Positions 33,676-44,796 of a stretch of 64,000 nt of DNA are shown here, piece by piece. The first letter of the stretch is position 1. Each line of letters begins with the position of its first letter. The position numbers were made by a program, and so were the translations under genes. Where the stretch lies: assembly GCA_016800925.1 (NCBI GenBank), contig JABCPU010000092.1, positions 124,001 to 188,000 on the forward strand, in the 5' to 3' direction. The DNA comes from Suillus spraguei (lineage: Eukaryota; Basidiomycota; Agaricomycetes; Boletales; Suillaceae). The notes beneath the pieces are model-generated. The model had not been told where the DNA came from. It did no database searches and saw nothing but the letters and a program-made list of their open reading frames with translations.

Positions 33676-36600
33676 TTGGCCCAACCCGTGCAATGGAACT
33701 ACGACTCAACGCTGTAACTCTTCCTGATCCGAACTCTCTGTGTCCATATGTCTCTCTTCCATCTTTCTCCAATATATCTGACTTTCCGGCCCTCATAGAC
33801 TGTGGTTCCTCCCACTGCTTCATAGACACTGATTTCGTCCGAGAACATAAAATTCCTACCTATCAGATTCCTCCGCTTCCACTCCGTTTATTTGATGGTA
33901 CATGCAATAACAATATTGTCGAGGCCATAAACTTATCCGTCCGATTCTCCTCCGGTGTAGTCACTTCCGACACGTTCTACGTCACCCCTTTGGATTCCTC
34001 ATGTTATATCGTTCTCGGATATAGCTGGCTCACCCGACACAATCCGTTGATTGACTGGGTATTGGGCAGCATCGAGTTCCGAACTACTGAACAGGGAGAG
34101 CCATTAACCCCATCCGCATCACCGCTGCCTCCGGACACACCGTCCATGGCAGGAAAATCCAATCCGACACCTCTGTTACCTTCAGGTATTCCACCCAAGG
34201 AAGATTCCTCCCCTCCAATATCTCCGTCGCCTCAGAGCACCCCATCCATGGCAGAGGCTCCACCTCTGACCAAATCCGAACCCTCCGCTGGTACTCCAGT
34301 CCCTAACATATCGTTGATAAACGCAGTGGCCTTTTGCCGTGCCTGCAAGTTAGAAGGGTCTACTCAGTTCAGCATCTACCTCCGTCCCTCCGAAGTAAAC
34401 CTTCGATCCGCATCCGTATCATCCGATCCTCCAGACCTCTCCAGAATCCCTTCCGATTACCACGAATTCGCGGATGTCTTCGACAAAGGCAAAGCCGGAC
34501 AACTTCCCCCACATCGACCCTACGATCTCAAGATTGAGTTGGAAGAAGGGGCTAGTCCGCCCTCGGAACCATATACTCTCTTTCTCCGGTAGAGCTTGAG
34601 GCCCTCCGGAAGTTCCTTGATGAAAACATCTCGTCCGGACTCCTCCGTTCCTCATCTTCTCCCCACGGAGCCCCCGTCCTATTTGTCAAAAAGAAGGATG
34701 GATCCCTCCGCCTTTGTGTGGATTTCCGCGGCCTTAACCACATCACCAAGAAGGACCGATATCCGTTACCCCTCATTGCCGACCTACTAGACTCCCTGAG
34801 CCGCGCTAAAGTTTATACCAAAATTGATCTCCGATCTGCATATCACCTCGTCCGGATAACAGAAGGAGACGAGTGGAAGACTTCCTTCCATACGCGCTAT
34901 GGCTCCTATGAATGGTTGGTGATGCCGGAAGGCCTCACGAATGCTCCGGCAGCTTTCCAGCGCTTTGTCAATAGCGTATTTTCCGATATGCTGGATGTAT
35001 GTGTTATCCAGTCTATCATAGACTGGCCAGAACCTCGGAAAGTCAAGGACATCCAATCTTTCCTCGGATTCGCTAACTTCTATCGTCGTTTCATCTTCAA
35101 CTACTCGGATATTGTGGTTCCCCTTACTCGACTCACTCGCAAGGGCATCACTTGGGACTTCTCCGAGGAATGCCGGAAATCATTTAACGCACTCAAGAAA
35201 GCATTCATGTCCGCTCCGGTGCTAACGCATTGGATTCCGAATGTTCCTATAGTTGTGGAAACTGATGCCTCGGATTATGCTATCGCTGGAATACTATCCA
35301 TTGTGTGCCCAGACTCGGAACTTCGTCCGGTGGCATTTTACTCCCGGACACTGTCCGGTGCAGAACTCAACTATGATGTCCATGATAGGGAACTACTAGC
35401 CATCTATGCTGCGTTCCGAACCTGGCGCCATTACCTAGAAGGCTCGTCCGAGCCTATAGATGTTGTCACGGACCACAAGAACCTTGAGTATTTCTCTACC
35501 ACCAAACTGCTATCCCGTCGTCAGGCCCGCTGGTCCGAGTTCCTCCATCAGTTCAACCTCGTTATCCGTTACCGTCCTGGAAGACTCGGAGTCAAGCCAG
35601 ATTCCCTCACTAGACGATGGGACGTCTACCCTAAAGAGGGGGATAAGGCCTACGCTCAGATTAACCCTCACAACCTCCGTCCAATATTTGCTTCGGAACA
35701 ATTAGCTTCGTCCCTACGAGCTTCCATTCTAGCAACTCCGGTCCTTAGAGCAGCTGTTCTTATGGACACCGAACACCTCCGGAAAGACATTCTGATAGCA
35801 CTCCCTAATGACCCCATTGCACAAACACATTTTCCGGTTCCTTCGGATCCGAGATGGACAATAGACGATGGTGGACTCCTTTGTTGTGACAACCGCATCT
35901 ACGTTCCGGATACCAATGATCTACGACTTCGCATCCTCCGGAATTGCCATGACCACCCCCTATCCGGACATTTCGGACAGAATTGTACTCTCGAGCTCAT
36001 CCGACGCAACTATACCTGGCCCGGAGTACGAGCCTTTGTCAAAGAGTATGTCAGATCCTGCACATCCTGCGCCCGAGCCAAAGTTCCGAGACATAAGCCC
36101 TACGGTCTACTCAAGCAACTTCCCATCCCAGAAAAACCATGGAATTCCATCTCTATGGATTTCATTGAACAACTTCCGGACTCATCCGGCTTTACAGCCA
36201 TCCTCGTCATCATAGATCGTCTATCCAAGCAAGCCATATTCGTCCCGACCCACGATACCATTACTTCCCCTGATCTCGCCCGCCTATTTCTCCTCCATGT
36301 CTTCTCTAAGCATGGAGTCCCGTCCCATGTAACCTCGGATCGAGGAACAGAGTTTGTATCCCACTTCTTCCGTTCCCTAGGAAAGGCATTGGACATGGTC
36401 CTACACTTCACATCCGGATATCATCCCGAAGGAGACGGACAAACCGAACGTGCCAACCAAACGCTGGAACAGTACCTCCGGATCTACTGCAACTATCAGC
36501 AGGACAACTGGTCCGAGCTACTGCCCCTCGCAGAGTTTGCATACAATAACGCTCCGAGTGCCACTACCGGAGTTTCACCTTTCTTCGCCAATAAAGGTTA

Positions 36601-37231
36601 TCATCCAAACATTTCCATCCATCCGGAACGCGACCTATCCTCCATCCGTGCCCAGGAATATGCCCTAGATCTTAACAAACTTCACCAGTTCCTCCGAGAT
36701 GAGATGTCCAAAGCTCAGAAACGCTATCAAGGACCCGCGGACGCTAAAAGACAGCCTGCTCCAGACTTCCGGATTGGAGAACAAGTCTTTGTCAAAGCCA
36801 AGTACTTCCGTTCCACTCGTCCGTCGAAGAAACTTTCGGAAAAGAATGTGGGACCATTCGAAATTATATCCCACCCGGGTACTCATTCTTTCGCCATCCG
36901 ACTTCCGGATTCTATGCGTTCCGTACATCCTGTTTTCCATGTCTCGCAGTTAGAGCCAGCAGTTCCGAACACCATTCCCAATCGCATCCAACCTCCTCCG
37001 CCACCAGTCGAAGTCGACGGAGAACCAGAGTACGAGATATCCGAAATCCTGGACTCTAAACTGGACCGTCGTAGGCACCACTGCCAACTTCTATACCTCG
37101 TCCGTTGGTCCGGATACGAAGGAACGGACGAAGAAACTTCCTGGTTACTGGCCACAGAACTCGGAAATGCATCGGATCTCGTAGCGGATTTCCATTCTGC
37201 ATATCCGGACAAGCCTGGTCCCATTGCTTGA
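33628..37231 (+). pseudogene. pol: Pol of gypsy element 2: PR-RT(deleted)-RNase H-IN-chromodomain
   Basis: Entered by -1 frameshift, then MELRLNAVTL and a protease with DCGSS near 33800. The frame breaks near 34580, where extra bases before CCGGTAGAG put TAG at 34590. After it the frame is open from about 34590 to 37231. RT blocks KKKDGSLRLCVDFRGLNH and IDLRSAYHLVRI are present, but SDMLDVCVI jumps at about 35004-35010 to QSIIDWPEPRKV. Roughly 65-75 residues, including the YxDD catalytic box, are lost without a frame change. RNase H (TDASDYA, TDHKNLEYF), integrase (a zinc-binding region ending CTSCARAK, SMDFIEQLP, SDRGTEF, EGDGQTERANQ) and a C-terminal chromodomain (EYEISEILDSKL onward) are complete. 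RT activity would have to come from another copy. Confidence 0.92.
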
Positions 37232-37289
37232 AAAGGTACATAACGAAATATAAGTACATTGAGGGCAGTAGCGGAAATCCGGATCTGGA

Positions 37290-38304
37290 CTAAGCACCAG
37301 TCTCCATTTCACCTCCGGCACCCCCAGTCTCCTCCCCAGTCCCATCCGCCATCTCTTCCCCAGTTCCATCCGCCATCTCCCCTCCATTCTCATCCGCCAC
37401 CTCTTCCCCAATCTCCTCACCAGCGCCATCCTTGTCGGATCCGGCAGGAACAGAAAGCCTAAATCCGGTCCGGATTTCCTCGATGAGCAGGGCCTGGAAT
37501 TCCCTCTGTTGCTGGAGGAAGGCCTCCATGGTGGAGCTCATCCGCTCCATGGCAATCCGACTCCCTTCCGCCGCCGCAATACCATCTTGGAGAAGTCCGT
37601 TGGTCCGCGCCAACTCAGCAATGATGCCATTAGCAGCGGCCACCCAAGCCTGATGATCGTACTCCACAAAATCCTCATCCGTACCTTCGATAGTGACTGG
37701 GTTAGAGAAGACATCCACGTCTGCCACATCCGGAGTAGGACTCCTCTGACGGCGCTTGCCTTTGCCCTTCGGAGACGGAGTACCAGCAGGACGCTGCCTC
37801 TTCCGGCCCTTAGGCCCCTTAACGAATCCGGGCCTTCCAGGACAAGTGGCCTTGTCTTTCCGGCAGACGTCACAGGACTTAATCTACGAAATGTCGAAAT
37901 CAGCGGATCCGACGTTTTTCGGACGACTCACCATGGCATTCTTCTCAGCATCACCCCACTGGCACATCCGGCCCTTAGTGACGCAACGAGAGCAGTACCC
38001 ATCCTTCGCTCCGGACGCAGGAGCAGCCTTGGCCTTTGCCAACCCATTAATATCCGGATCTGGGAGAGTCCACAGCACTCACCCGAGCCTCAATCAGTGC
38101 CCTCCGCCTCTTTTCCTCCATTTCCCTCCGGATCTCCGCCAACTCAATCTGCTTCAACTCTTCCTGCCTTTTCCGCTCCTCCACCTCTTTCCGTTTCCGT
38201 TCCGCCTCGGCTTCCGCTGCAGCCTTAGCAGCCGCCAGTTGCTGCTCCAGATCCGCCACAAGGTCGGCAGCAGACTTAGGGGCATCGGATTTCTTTCCAG
38301 ACAT
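37290..38304 (-). CDS. Antisense spliced gene in gypsy element 2: coiled coil plus Zn2Cys6-like cluster
   Basis: The gene model is complement(join(37290..37883,37932..38033,38083..38304)), 305 aa, three exons of exact codon length. Intron 1 has GTGAGT, a branch-like ATTAATG and AAAG; intron 2 has GTGAGT and GTAG. Residues 1-74 start MSGKKSDAP and form a long charged helix (ADLEQQLAAAKAAAEAEAER...), very likely coiled coil. Spliced exons 2 and 3 bring together CSRCVTKGRMC and CDVCRKDKATC, giving C-x2-C-x6-C-x13-C-x2-C-x6-C, the Zn(II)2Cys6 spacing. A basic KGKGKRRQR stretch and a second helical region follow, then an acidic GEE/GGE-rich tail. The gene sits between integrase and 3' LTR on the opposite strand. 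It may encode a DNA-binding accessory or regulator of the element; that is inference. Confidence 0.7.
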
Positions 38305-38486
38305 GTTAGGAGACAAGTTTTGTTAACAAGGATATGAAGTGGGGGTAGGAATCATTTCGGACGTCTGACGTCCGTATATCTGTTGGATTACAGACTCAGC
38401 ACTACAACCATCAAACTTCCCCATCGTCTCGCATTAATCTTGTCCGATCCGGATCGACGCTTCTTGTGCCTCAGGGGTTCGGCCCT

Positions 38487-38499
38487 AAGGGGGGGATAC
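38487..38499 (+). promoter_or_regulatory. Polypurine tract of gypsy element 2
   Basis: AAGGGGGGGATAC immediately before the 3' LTR. Confidence 0.75.
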
Positions 38500-39230
38500 T
38501 GTCATATACCATACTTCCAATCTCAGATCCGATCATATCCGTCCAGATCCGATTGTTTCCATATCCGTCCGGTCCACAGATCCTGTCCGGACCACCCATC
38601 CGAATGTACTCACTTCTCGCACCTTAACTCCCTGGTGAACATCTGCGTCTATCTCCTTTCGTCATTTCTCCTACTACCGGTACTCCGGCTGTTTATATTT
38701 CCATCCTGTGTTACTGATCCGCTGTGCAATAACTAATAGACTTCCGTTACACTTCGTACATAGCCCTCGGTCCCGGACTTGCTGATTATCCGTCTTAGAT
38801 ACTTACTGTATATAAACCACTTGTAGATCTCCGTAGAACCTTAGTTCGAATATCATCTTAGATTCTACTCATTCTGCCTCCTCCGGACTTAAGCCACTCT
38901 CCGCTTTAAGTCACCCTCCGAGACTTAGGATTGACTCCTATAGTCCATACCTCCAACTCTATCTTCGGATAGTCCATCTCCGTTAGTTTCTAGTTAGGAA
39001 CTCGTTCCGAAACTAGCCTTAATCTCTTTCCTCTCCTTACGTTCTGAATTACCTTTGGACGTATTGTATCCGACACCTTCGGACACCTGGATCCGTCACG
39101 CAACCCCTTCCGGGTCTTCGGACGAATAACTCCTCCCTGAAATAAAGGGCATTACTCGAGAAAGGGGCACAGTGTACGAACTGAGGCCAAAGCCCTTCGG
39201 ATCTCTCTACCCTTGAGTACAGTCTTAACA
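38500..39230 (+). repeat. 3' LTR of gypsy element 2
   Basis: 731 bp. It lacks 38 bp present in the 5' LTR and in the solo LTR at 46297-47064. The missing segment is bounded by TTACTGATCCG repeats, so slippage between direct repeats removed it after insertion. Otherwise nearly identical to the 5' LTR. Confidence 0.93.
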
Positions 39231-39235
39231 TCATC

Positions 39236-39373
39236 CAAAATTAAGGGCACATACTTGGATAAGGGGCACAGCATACAAGCTGAGGCCAAGCCCCTTCGAC
39301 TTTCTGTCCCTCCGGTACAACCCCATGTAAGACCAGGACTTCTTAGTAGCCCCAGTTTTGCATGGTCATAACA
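39236..39373 (+). repeat. Right part of the LTR-like element split by gypsy element 2
   Basis: Continuation of 30279-31524. Its reverse complement matches 44797-44938 closely. It ends TAACA, after which copia integrase sequence resumes on the minus strand. Confidence 0.65.
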
Positions 39374-40045
39374 GACAGCATTGGATTGGTGAGACTCAAT
39401 GAAAGACACATTGTATGAGACAAAAACCTTATGTGAGGTATGATGATAACACCAGTATGCCTTGGAATCAAGAGAATAACCAATGAGCACACACACTTGA
39501 TTGATCTATTGTAGATCTTAGGATTGTGGCGGTTTTGGATAAGGACAAATGCATGACAACCTATCTCACACAGGTGAGAGAGGTCCGGTTTGTGTCCAAA
39601 CCAACTTTTGAAGGGGGTATGACCTGGCTGTGAAATGACTGGAGTACAGTTGGAGAGGTAACATGCTGTTGGTACAAATTTGTCCAATGATTGGGGGGAA
39701 CTTTGCAGTCAGAGCACATTGTGCAAGCATGTCCCATAAGCATACAGTGGAGGCATTTGACTCTGCCATTTTGAGCAGATGTATATGGTGCTGTATACTG
39801 GTGTTGAGTGGCATTGGACCTGGCAGGGTAGAGTAGAGAAGTGGTAGACAGAGAGTACAAGAATTTGAATGAGTGGCGCAGGTATGGGTATGATATTTGA
39901 CAGCATTAATGAGAGTTTTGTTTGTTTTTGACAGAATCCAGGTGATTAAGTGACGAGAGGGCGACGGAGATGAACTAAGGGCCAATATGCGATGAAGGGA
40001 TGATGGTGAACGACAATGGATGTGAGCTGAGGCAGTGGTTGCCAA
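39374..40045 (-). mobile_element. copia element remnant: integrase part
   Basis: Minus-strand frames read the core and C-terminal part of a Ty1/copia integrase: HQYTAPYTSAQNGRVKCLHC and LMGHACTM (about 39730-39800), ACYLSNCTPVISQPGHTPFK and SWFGHKPDLSHLCEIGCHAF (about 39540-39660), ending in ESHQSN. The frame shifts at least twice. It is separated from its own RT (28983-30278) by the LTR and gypsy element 2. Confidence 0.82.
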
Positions 40046-40089
40046 TGGTGGTCAAGGTAAAGGTATTTTGGCTATTTCCAGCCGCAAAC

Positions 40090-40538
40090 ACTTGGTAATC
40101 ACTACACTTGTCCAAAAGCCATCTTACTCCCTTAGTGCATACTGGCGGCATCTCATGCTTACCGCACACCATACTGATTGCCACACCACGTTCCATGTAC
40201 CGATGTCCTTCCATGTCCTTGCCATGTCCGCATAGCTCCATTTGGTGCGTAGTTTGTACATGGCCGTTTATCACTGATCCCACAGTAAGTCTTATTACAT
40301 GTTGCCTCATGCTGCAGCTGCCTTGTGCTACATTTACATATGGCGGCTACTGTACTTGAGCGCTACTGATTTCACCTAAAGCATTCCGAGTACATATGAT
40401 TTAGGATATAAGCACCACATACCCCGCACAATACAGTACCTGATTTGTACCTCATTTTCACCGTACTATAGGTCAGGATTAGTGTCTAGCTCTAAATCTA
40501 CCCAGTAGTGGACTTAGTCTTAAAAGTTTCTTTACCGC
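40090..40538. repeat. Dispersed repeat A, copy 1
   Basis: Matches 41600-42027 at roughly 80 percent by eye, same orientation (for example CCATGTCCGCATAGCTCCAT and GAGCGCTACTGAT). No coding potential recognised. Confidence 0.6.
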
Positions 40539-40863
40539 TGTAAAGATACAATCTAGCCTGGGCTGTAGATGAACCATGGCCTAAACTAGTATGCGAGTCT
40601 TGTGCTCTGTCTAGTCTGCTTCACTTGCAAAGCAAGAGCATTCGACCCTAAAGGGAATGCTAAGTTAATATAGTTCAATAATGCCTAACCAGTGGTGCAA
40701 GACTGCCATTGGAGGTAGCGAGATGCTAGCGGTGACCTCCGCTCCATGGGAAAGTTGCGGTAAAGTTGCGGTAGTGTGAGCAGTAAAACTGCAGTAGTGT
40801 GTGCGGTAAAACTGCGGTAAGGCGTGGGAAACTGGCAGTAAAACAAGTGGTGAAGCATAGCGA

Positions 40864-40968
40864 TGAAGCGCGGGAAAGCGTAGCGCAAGCGGTGAAGCGC
40901 AGGAAAGCGTAGCGCAAGTGGTGAAGCGCAGGAAAGCGTAGCGCAAGCGGTGAAGCGTGGGAAAGCAG
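40864..40968 (+). repeat. 29-bp tandem repeat, about 3.6 units
   Basis: Units of TGAAGCGCAGGAAAGCGTAG plus CGCAAGCGG, at 40864, 40893, 40922 and 40951 (partial). They are directly adjacent without spacers, so this is not a CRISPR array. The repeat lies inside the left arm of the inverted-repeat element. Confidence 0.8.
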
Positions 40969-41599
40969 TAAAGAGCGGTGGTGTGTGCAGCAGTAAAACA
41001 ATTCTTAAGAGACAGTGACTTCGGTGAAAGACTTTATTCTGTTAGAGACAGTAGTGGTGACAATTCCTAAGTACCATGTGTACCATAGAGGGAAAAGTAA
41101 AAGTACTGGAATGTGCGAAGAGTCCTTTTTAACATGTACCATGAACGGCCAGAATACATAGCGAGAACGGTAGCGAGATAGAGATATTTAGCTAAGAGGC
41201 ATGCAGCAAGCAAGCGGTGTCATGGAAGGTAAGGTAAGTCTTGCCATAGCTTTAGTAATGGTGGAAACGAATATGCTATGCACCAATGGATCTTAGACGG
41301 AAATGGAATGGACAGGAGGACATCGGTAGCAAGATTCAGTAAGGGGCAAGGATCCACGGAGTGAAAACAGTACCAGCGAAGCGAAAAGGGGTAATGCTCG
41401 CTATAGGGGTTTTCTCAGTAGCTGCTGTAGACAGTAATGAGACACTTGTGTAAAATGACACTTTCATGGTCAGCATGATTTTGTTCGCTACACCGCTCAT
41501 TAATCTATATTGCTCATTCACTGTTGTAACGAACATATTGGCGCTGGCCTTAAAACCCTATCTTTTGGTGCACGTCTCACATCTATAGGAATCTCCACC

Positions 41600-42027
41600 A
41601 GTCCAAAGGTCGTCTTACTCCTTTTAGCATTGCCGGCAGCATTCCACGCTTACCGCACACTGTACCGACTGCTGCACCACGTTCCACGTACCAATGTCCT
41701 CTCATGTCCTTGCCGTGTCCGCATAGCTCCATTTGGTGCATTGTTTGTTTTATGTTCGTTATCACTCATTCCACGACAAGTCTTATTACATGTTGCCTCA
41801 TGCCGCAGCCGCCTCGCGCTATGTTTACATATGACGGTTACTGTACTTGAGCGCTACTGATCTTGCCTAGAGCATTCTGAATACATATGATTTAGGATAT
41901 AAGCACTGCATACCCCGCACGATACAGTACCTGATTTTACCCCATTGCACATACTATAGGTCAGGATTAGTGTCTAGCTCTGGAACCACCCAGTAGTAGA
42001 CTTAGTCTTTAAAGTTCTTTACCACTC
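41600..42027. repeat. Dispersed repeat A, copy 2
   Basis: Second copy of the block at 40090-40538, lying between the two arms of the inverted-repeat element. Confidence 0.6.
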
Positions 42028-42493
42028 ATTAATCAATCTTGCTCTTTCACCATTACCGCTGACATGCTGCTGGACTCTTGATTGCTATTTTTATTGAACT
42101 TCTCATGCACCGCTACTTTACCACTGAAAGTACCGTGGCCTTCTTTGCTGTTTCTTTGCACTGCTCGCAACCTTACCACTACCGCTGATATCGTCGCTCA
42201 TCACCGCTCGCTCGATGCTACTGTTACTGACTTTGTTTCAATGACGCTAGTACCGCTACTTACTACGCTAGTTCCGGCAGCATCACCGCTGACTGCGGAA
42301 ACTTACCGCTGACTACAACGCTACTTTAGCTCACTGGTTTGACTTGGATTTAACTATACTAACAGGCATCCCCCTTTAGGGTCGAACACTCTTGTTTCAC
42401 AAGCGAAGCAGACTAGATGGAGCGCAAGACCACACATACTAACTTAGGAGGTAATTTATCTACAGCCCAGGTTAGGTTGTATCTTTACAATGG

Positions 42494-43010
42494 TGTAAAG
42501 ATACAATCTAGCCTGGGCTGTAGATAAACCACGGCCTAAGCTAGTATGTGAGTCTAGTGCTCTGCCTAGTCTGCTTCACTTGCAAGGCAAGAACATTCGA
42601 CCCTAAAGGGAATGCTAGTTAGTATAGTTCAATAATACCCAACCTGAGGTGCAAGAATGCTGTCGGAGGTAGTGAGATGCTAGTGGTGACCTCTGGTCCA
42701 TGGGAAACTAGCGGTAAGACTAGCGGTAAGCGCAGGAAAGCGGTAGTGCAAGCGGTAAAACTGCAGTAAAGCGTGGGAACTTTCGTGGTAAACAAGCAGT
42801 AAAGTAGCAGTAAAGCATGGGAAAGCAGTAGCGCAAGCAGTGAAGCATGGGAAAAGCGGTAAAGAGCAGTGGTGCGTGCAGCGGTAAAGCAATTCTTAAG
42901 AGACAGTAACTTCAGTAAAGGACTTTATTTCATAGTGACAGTAGTGGTGACTATTCCTAAGTACCATGTGTACTATAGAAGGGAAGTAAGGAATGAGTAC
43001 AGGTACCTAG
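42494..43010. repeat. Second copy of the inverted-repeat element's left arm
   Basis: It starts TGTAAAGATACAATCTAGCC just 4 bp after the previous element ends, making a near-perfect palindrome centred near 42491. It parallels 40539-41080 (TTCGACCCTAAAGG, GCGGTAA-rich part, then AATTCTTAAGAGACAGT). No matching right arm was seen. Confidence 0.6.
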
Positions 43011-43337
43011 GAATTTTATACTAAGGAATAGCTATGGAAACAGAAGGGTTAGGATAAATATGCAGCAGACATGTAATAAGACTGCACTTCAGTTTACAAA
43101 ACATAACGTACCAGCAAGACTGGATGGACATTAGATGGATGGTAAATCTTGCTTGAGGATGCCTAATGGGTTTGTGGAGATTGCCAAAGATCACCACTTC
43201 ATGGGAAAGTTGCCGTAGTACAGCCGTTAAGCTGCAATGAGGCTTCTGGAGTGCAGAACAATACCATTAGATAGGGGTAACACATGGTAAAATGGTATGA
43301 CATAGGAGGGTGAAGCTGAGGGTAAGGATAATGATAG

Positions 43338-44646
43338 TCATTCGACACCTATATGAAAATATGCCATTTCAAGCTCAGCATGAGTTTGTTCGTCACACCA
43401 CCAGTCAATGCTCATCTTCAGCTCATCAACAGCCATGAATAGAGCATCATACTCCTCATCATCAGAGCCAGGAAGCTCTTGGATGTGAGCAGAAGGGAGG
43501 GGGTCGTATGTGAGACCTGTGAATTCCTGAGTGGAGGAAGTAGGCTTGGGGGTGAATGCAGACTGCATGCTGGCGACATATATGGCTTTGTGAGTTTCAC
43601 TATTGAGGAGGTAAGCGCATCCGCCAGTGTCATACTGCAATCTGCCGTGTTTACCAGTCATAGTAGGCTTGGTGGTAGGTTTAGCATTGGTGGGGTTTCT
43701 ATTGTCATGTGTGTTGCATTTGTATGACAGAACCTCTTCGTGCTTGCCTTCCATAGCTCCCCCTTTGGCAAAACAATATTTTGCCACATGTCCCCAGTTT
43801 TTGCACATGGAACAACAGGTTCAATGGCTGGGAGTACCACATTCAGTGCAAATTTTGCCTGGGCAGGCCTCTCAGCTTCAATTTCCCTTACCAGCATTCA
43901 TGGCTATATTGCCAGATCATTTCTTATCAGCATCAAGGAGTTTCTGTTCCATGTCTAAGTGTGAGCAAATGTTTGTTGGTCCATATGTAGAAGCAGAGGT
44001 GCTGGTGGAGAGGGCATTGGTAATATGGTTCCTGACATGAGGAAGCTTGTCACTCATTGCATTGAGCATGATGATGGTGGTAAAGTCATCTTCTTTAGGG
44101 ATTCCTATAGCATATGCATTGGACCATATCACTGATCTCAGTGCTTGTTGTGGAGAGGTGTTCAGACCGACAGTAGTGCATGGCTAGGGCCTGTTGGATC
44201 ATCAGAATTTGTGCAATGGGGCCTATTTTCTCATGATGGGATCAAAGGGCCCCCCAAGCAAGGTGAGCATTTGCATAGGGACAAAGGAATTCTTGTTCCT
44301 CAGGACTGGAGAGAGTACAAAGCACTGCGATGATGCAGAGGTTATTAAGGTTCCAATGACTGGTGCTGGAAGGGTCAGCGACAGGGTCTGGGCGAGGAAT
44401 TAGGCCAAGAATGTACCCACTGCTATGCTTCAAGAAAAGATAGTTTTGCATTTTGTCTGACCATAAGCCCCAGTTATTGTTGCTACAATCTAAAATCTCT
44501 ATTTCTTTCAGGTCAGTTTGACTAAGAGTAATTGTCATGATTGATGGCTGCGCTACAGAGGTCACGGTGGTTTGTACCAATGCAGGTATGGCAGCAGGTA
44601 TAGCTGTGGGAATGGCAGTGTTTGGATTGCCTGTATTATATACCAT
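43338..44646 (-). mobile_element. copia element remnant: gag part
   Basis: Minus-strand fragments read IEILDCSNNNWGLWSDKMQN (about 44440-44500), HLAWGAL and further helices of a copia-type Gag (UBN2/DUF4219-like), MLNAMSDKLPHVRNHITNAL (about 44010-44070) and a zinc knuckle beginning CKNWGHVAKYCF (about 43770-43808). An Asp/Glu-rich tail follows. At least three frame breaks are present. It is on the same strand and in the right order to be the 5' end of the element whose pol pieces are at 39374-40045 and 28983-30278. Confidence 0.75.
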
Positions 44647-44796
44647 ACATCTGATCTCAGATCTGATCAGATCTGATCATGTCTACTTCCGTCTGGTTCA
44701 CAGATCCTATCTGGACCACTCATCTAAAACTTACTACTTCTCGCATTCTAACTTCACTGTGGACATCTGTGTCTATCTCCTTTTGGTAACCCTCTG
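44632..44796 (+). repeat. Truncated 5' piece of a gypsy element 2-type LTR
   Basis: It begins TGTATTATATACCATAC and follows the element 2 LTR start with substitutions (ACAGATCCTATCTGGACCAC, CATCTGTGTCTATCTCC), then breaks off. Confidence 0.7.

Larger units (their letters stand above)
31525..39230 (+). mobile_element. Ty3/gypsy element 2 (chromodomain-bearing, self-primed type)
   Basis: A 7706-bp element with LTRs of 769 and 731 bp (TGTCATA...TTAACA) and the target duplication TCATC at 31520-31524 and 39231-39235. Order: self-complementary primer-binding site, gag with CCHC knuckle, -1 frameshift signal, protease, RT (lacking YxDD), RNase H, integrase, chromodomain, an antisense spliced gene, polypurine tract. 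The insertion site inside the older LTR can be seen unoccupied in the related copy near 44935, which reads straight across TCATC. One frame break near 34580 and the RT deletion make it non-autonomous. Confidence 0.95.
40539..42489. mobile_element. Element with long terminal inverted repeats, type unknown
   Basis: The left end TGTAAAGATACAATCTAGCC (40539) is mirrored by the right end, whose reverse complement starts TGTAAAGATACAACCTAACC (ending 42489). The similarity continues for at least 150 bp on each side, including a shared TTCGACCCTAAAGG block. Inside the arms, GCGGTAA motifs are frequent on the left and TACCGCT on the right. No transposase is visible, so this is a non-autonomous or foldback-like element. 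No target duplication was found. Confidence 0.55.

Noticed and set aside
30279..39373. Target duplication for the older LTR-like element
   Set aside because: Flanks read ATCAGC on the left and GACAGC on the right. No clean 5-bp match, so the insertion is inferred from the split copia pol only.
40864..40968. CRISPR-like 29-bp repeats
   Set aside because: Units are directly adjacent without spacers, and the genome is fungal; ordinary tandem repeat.
40665..41001. Repetitive Phe/Ala/Leu minus-strand frames
   Set aside because: Produced by the 29-bp and GCGGTAA repeats.
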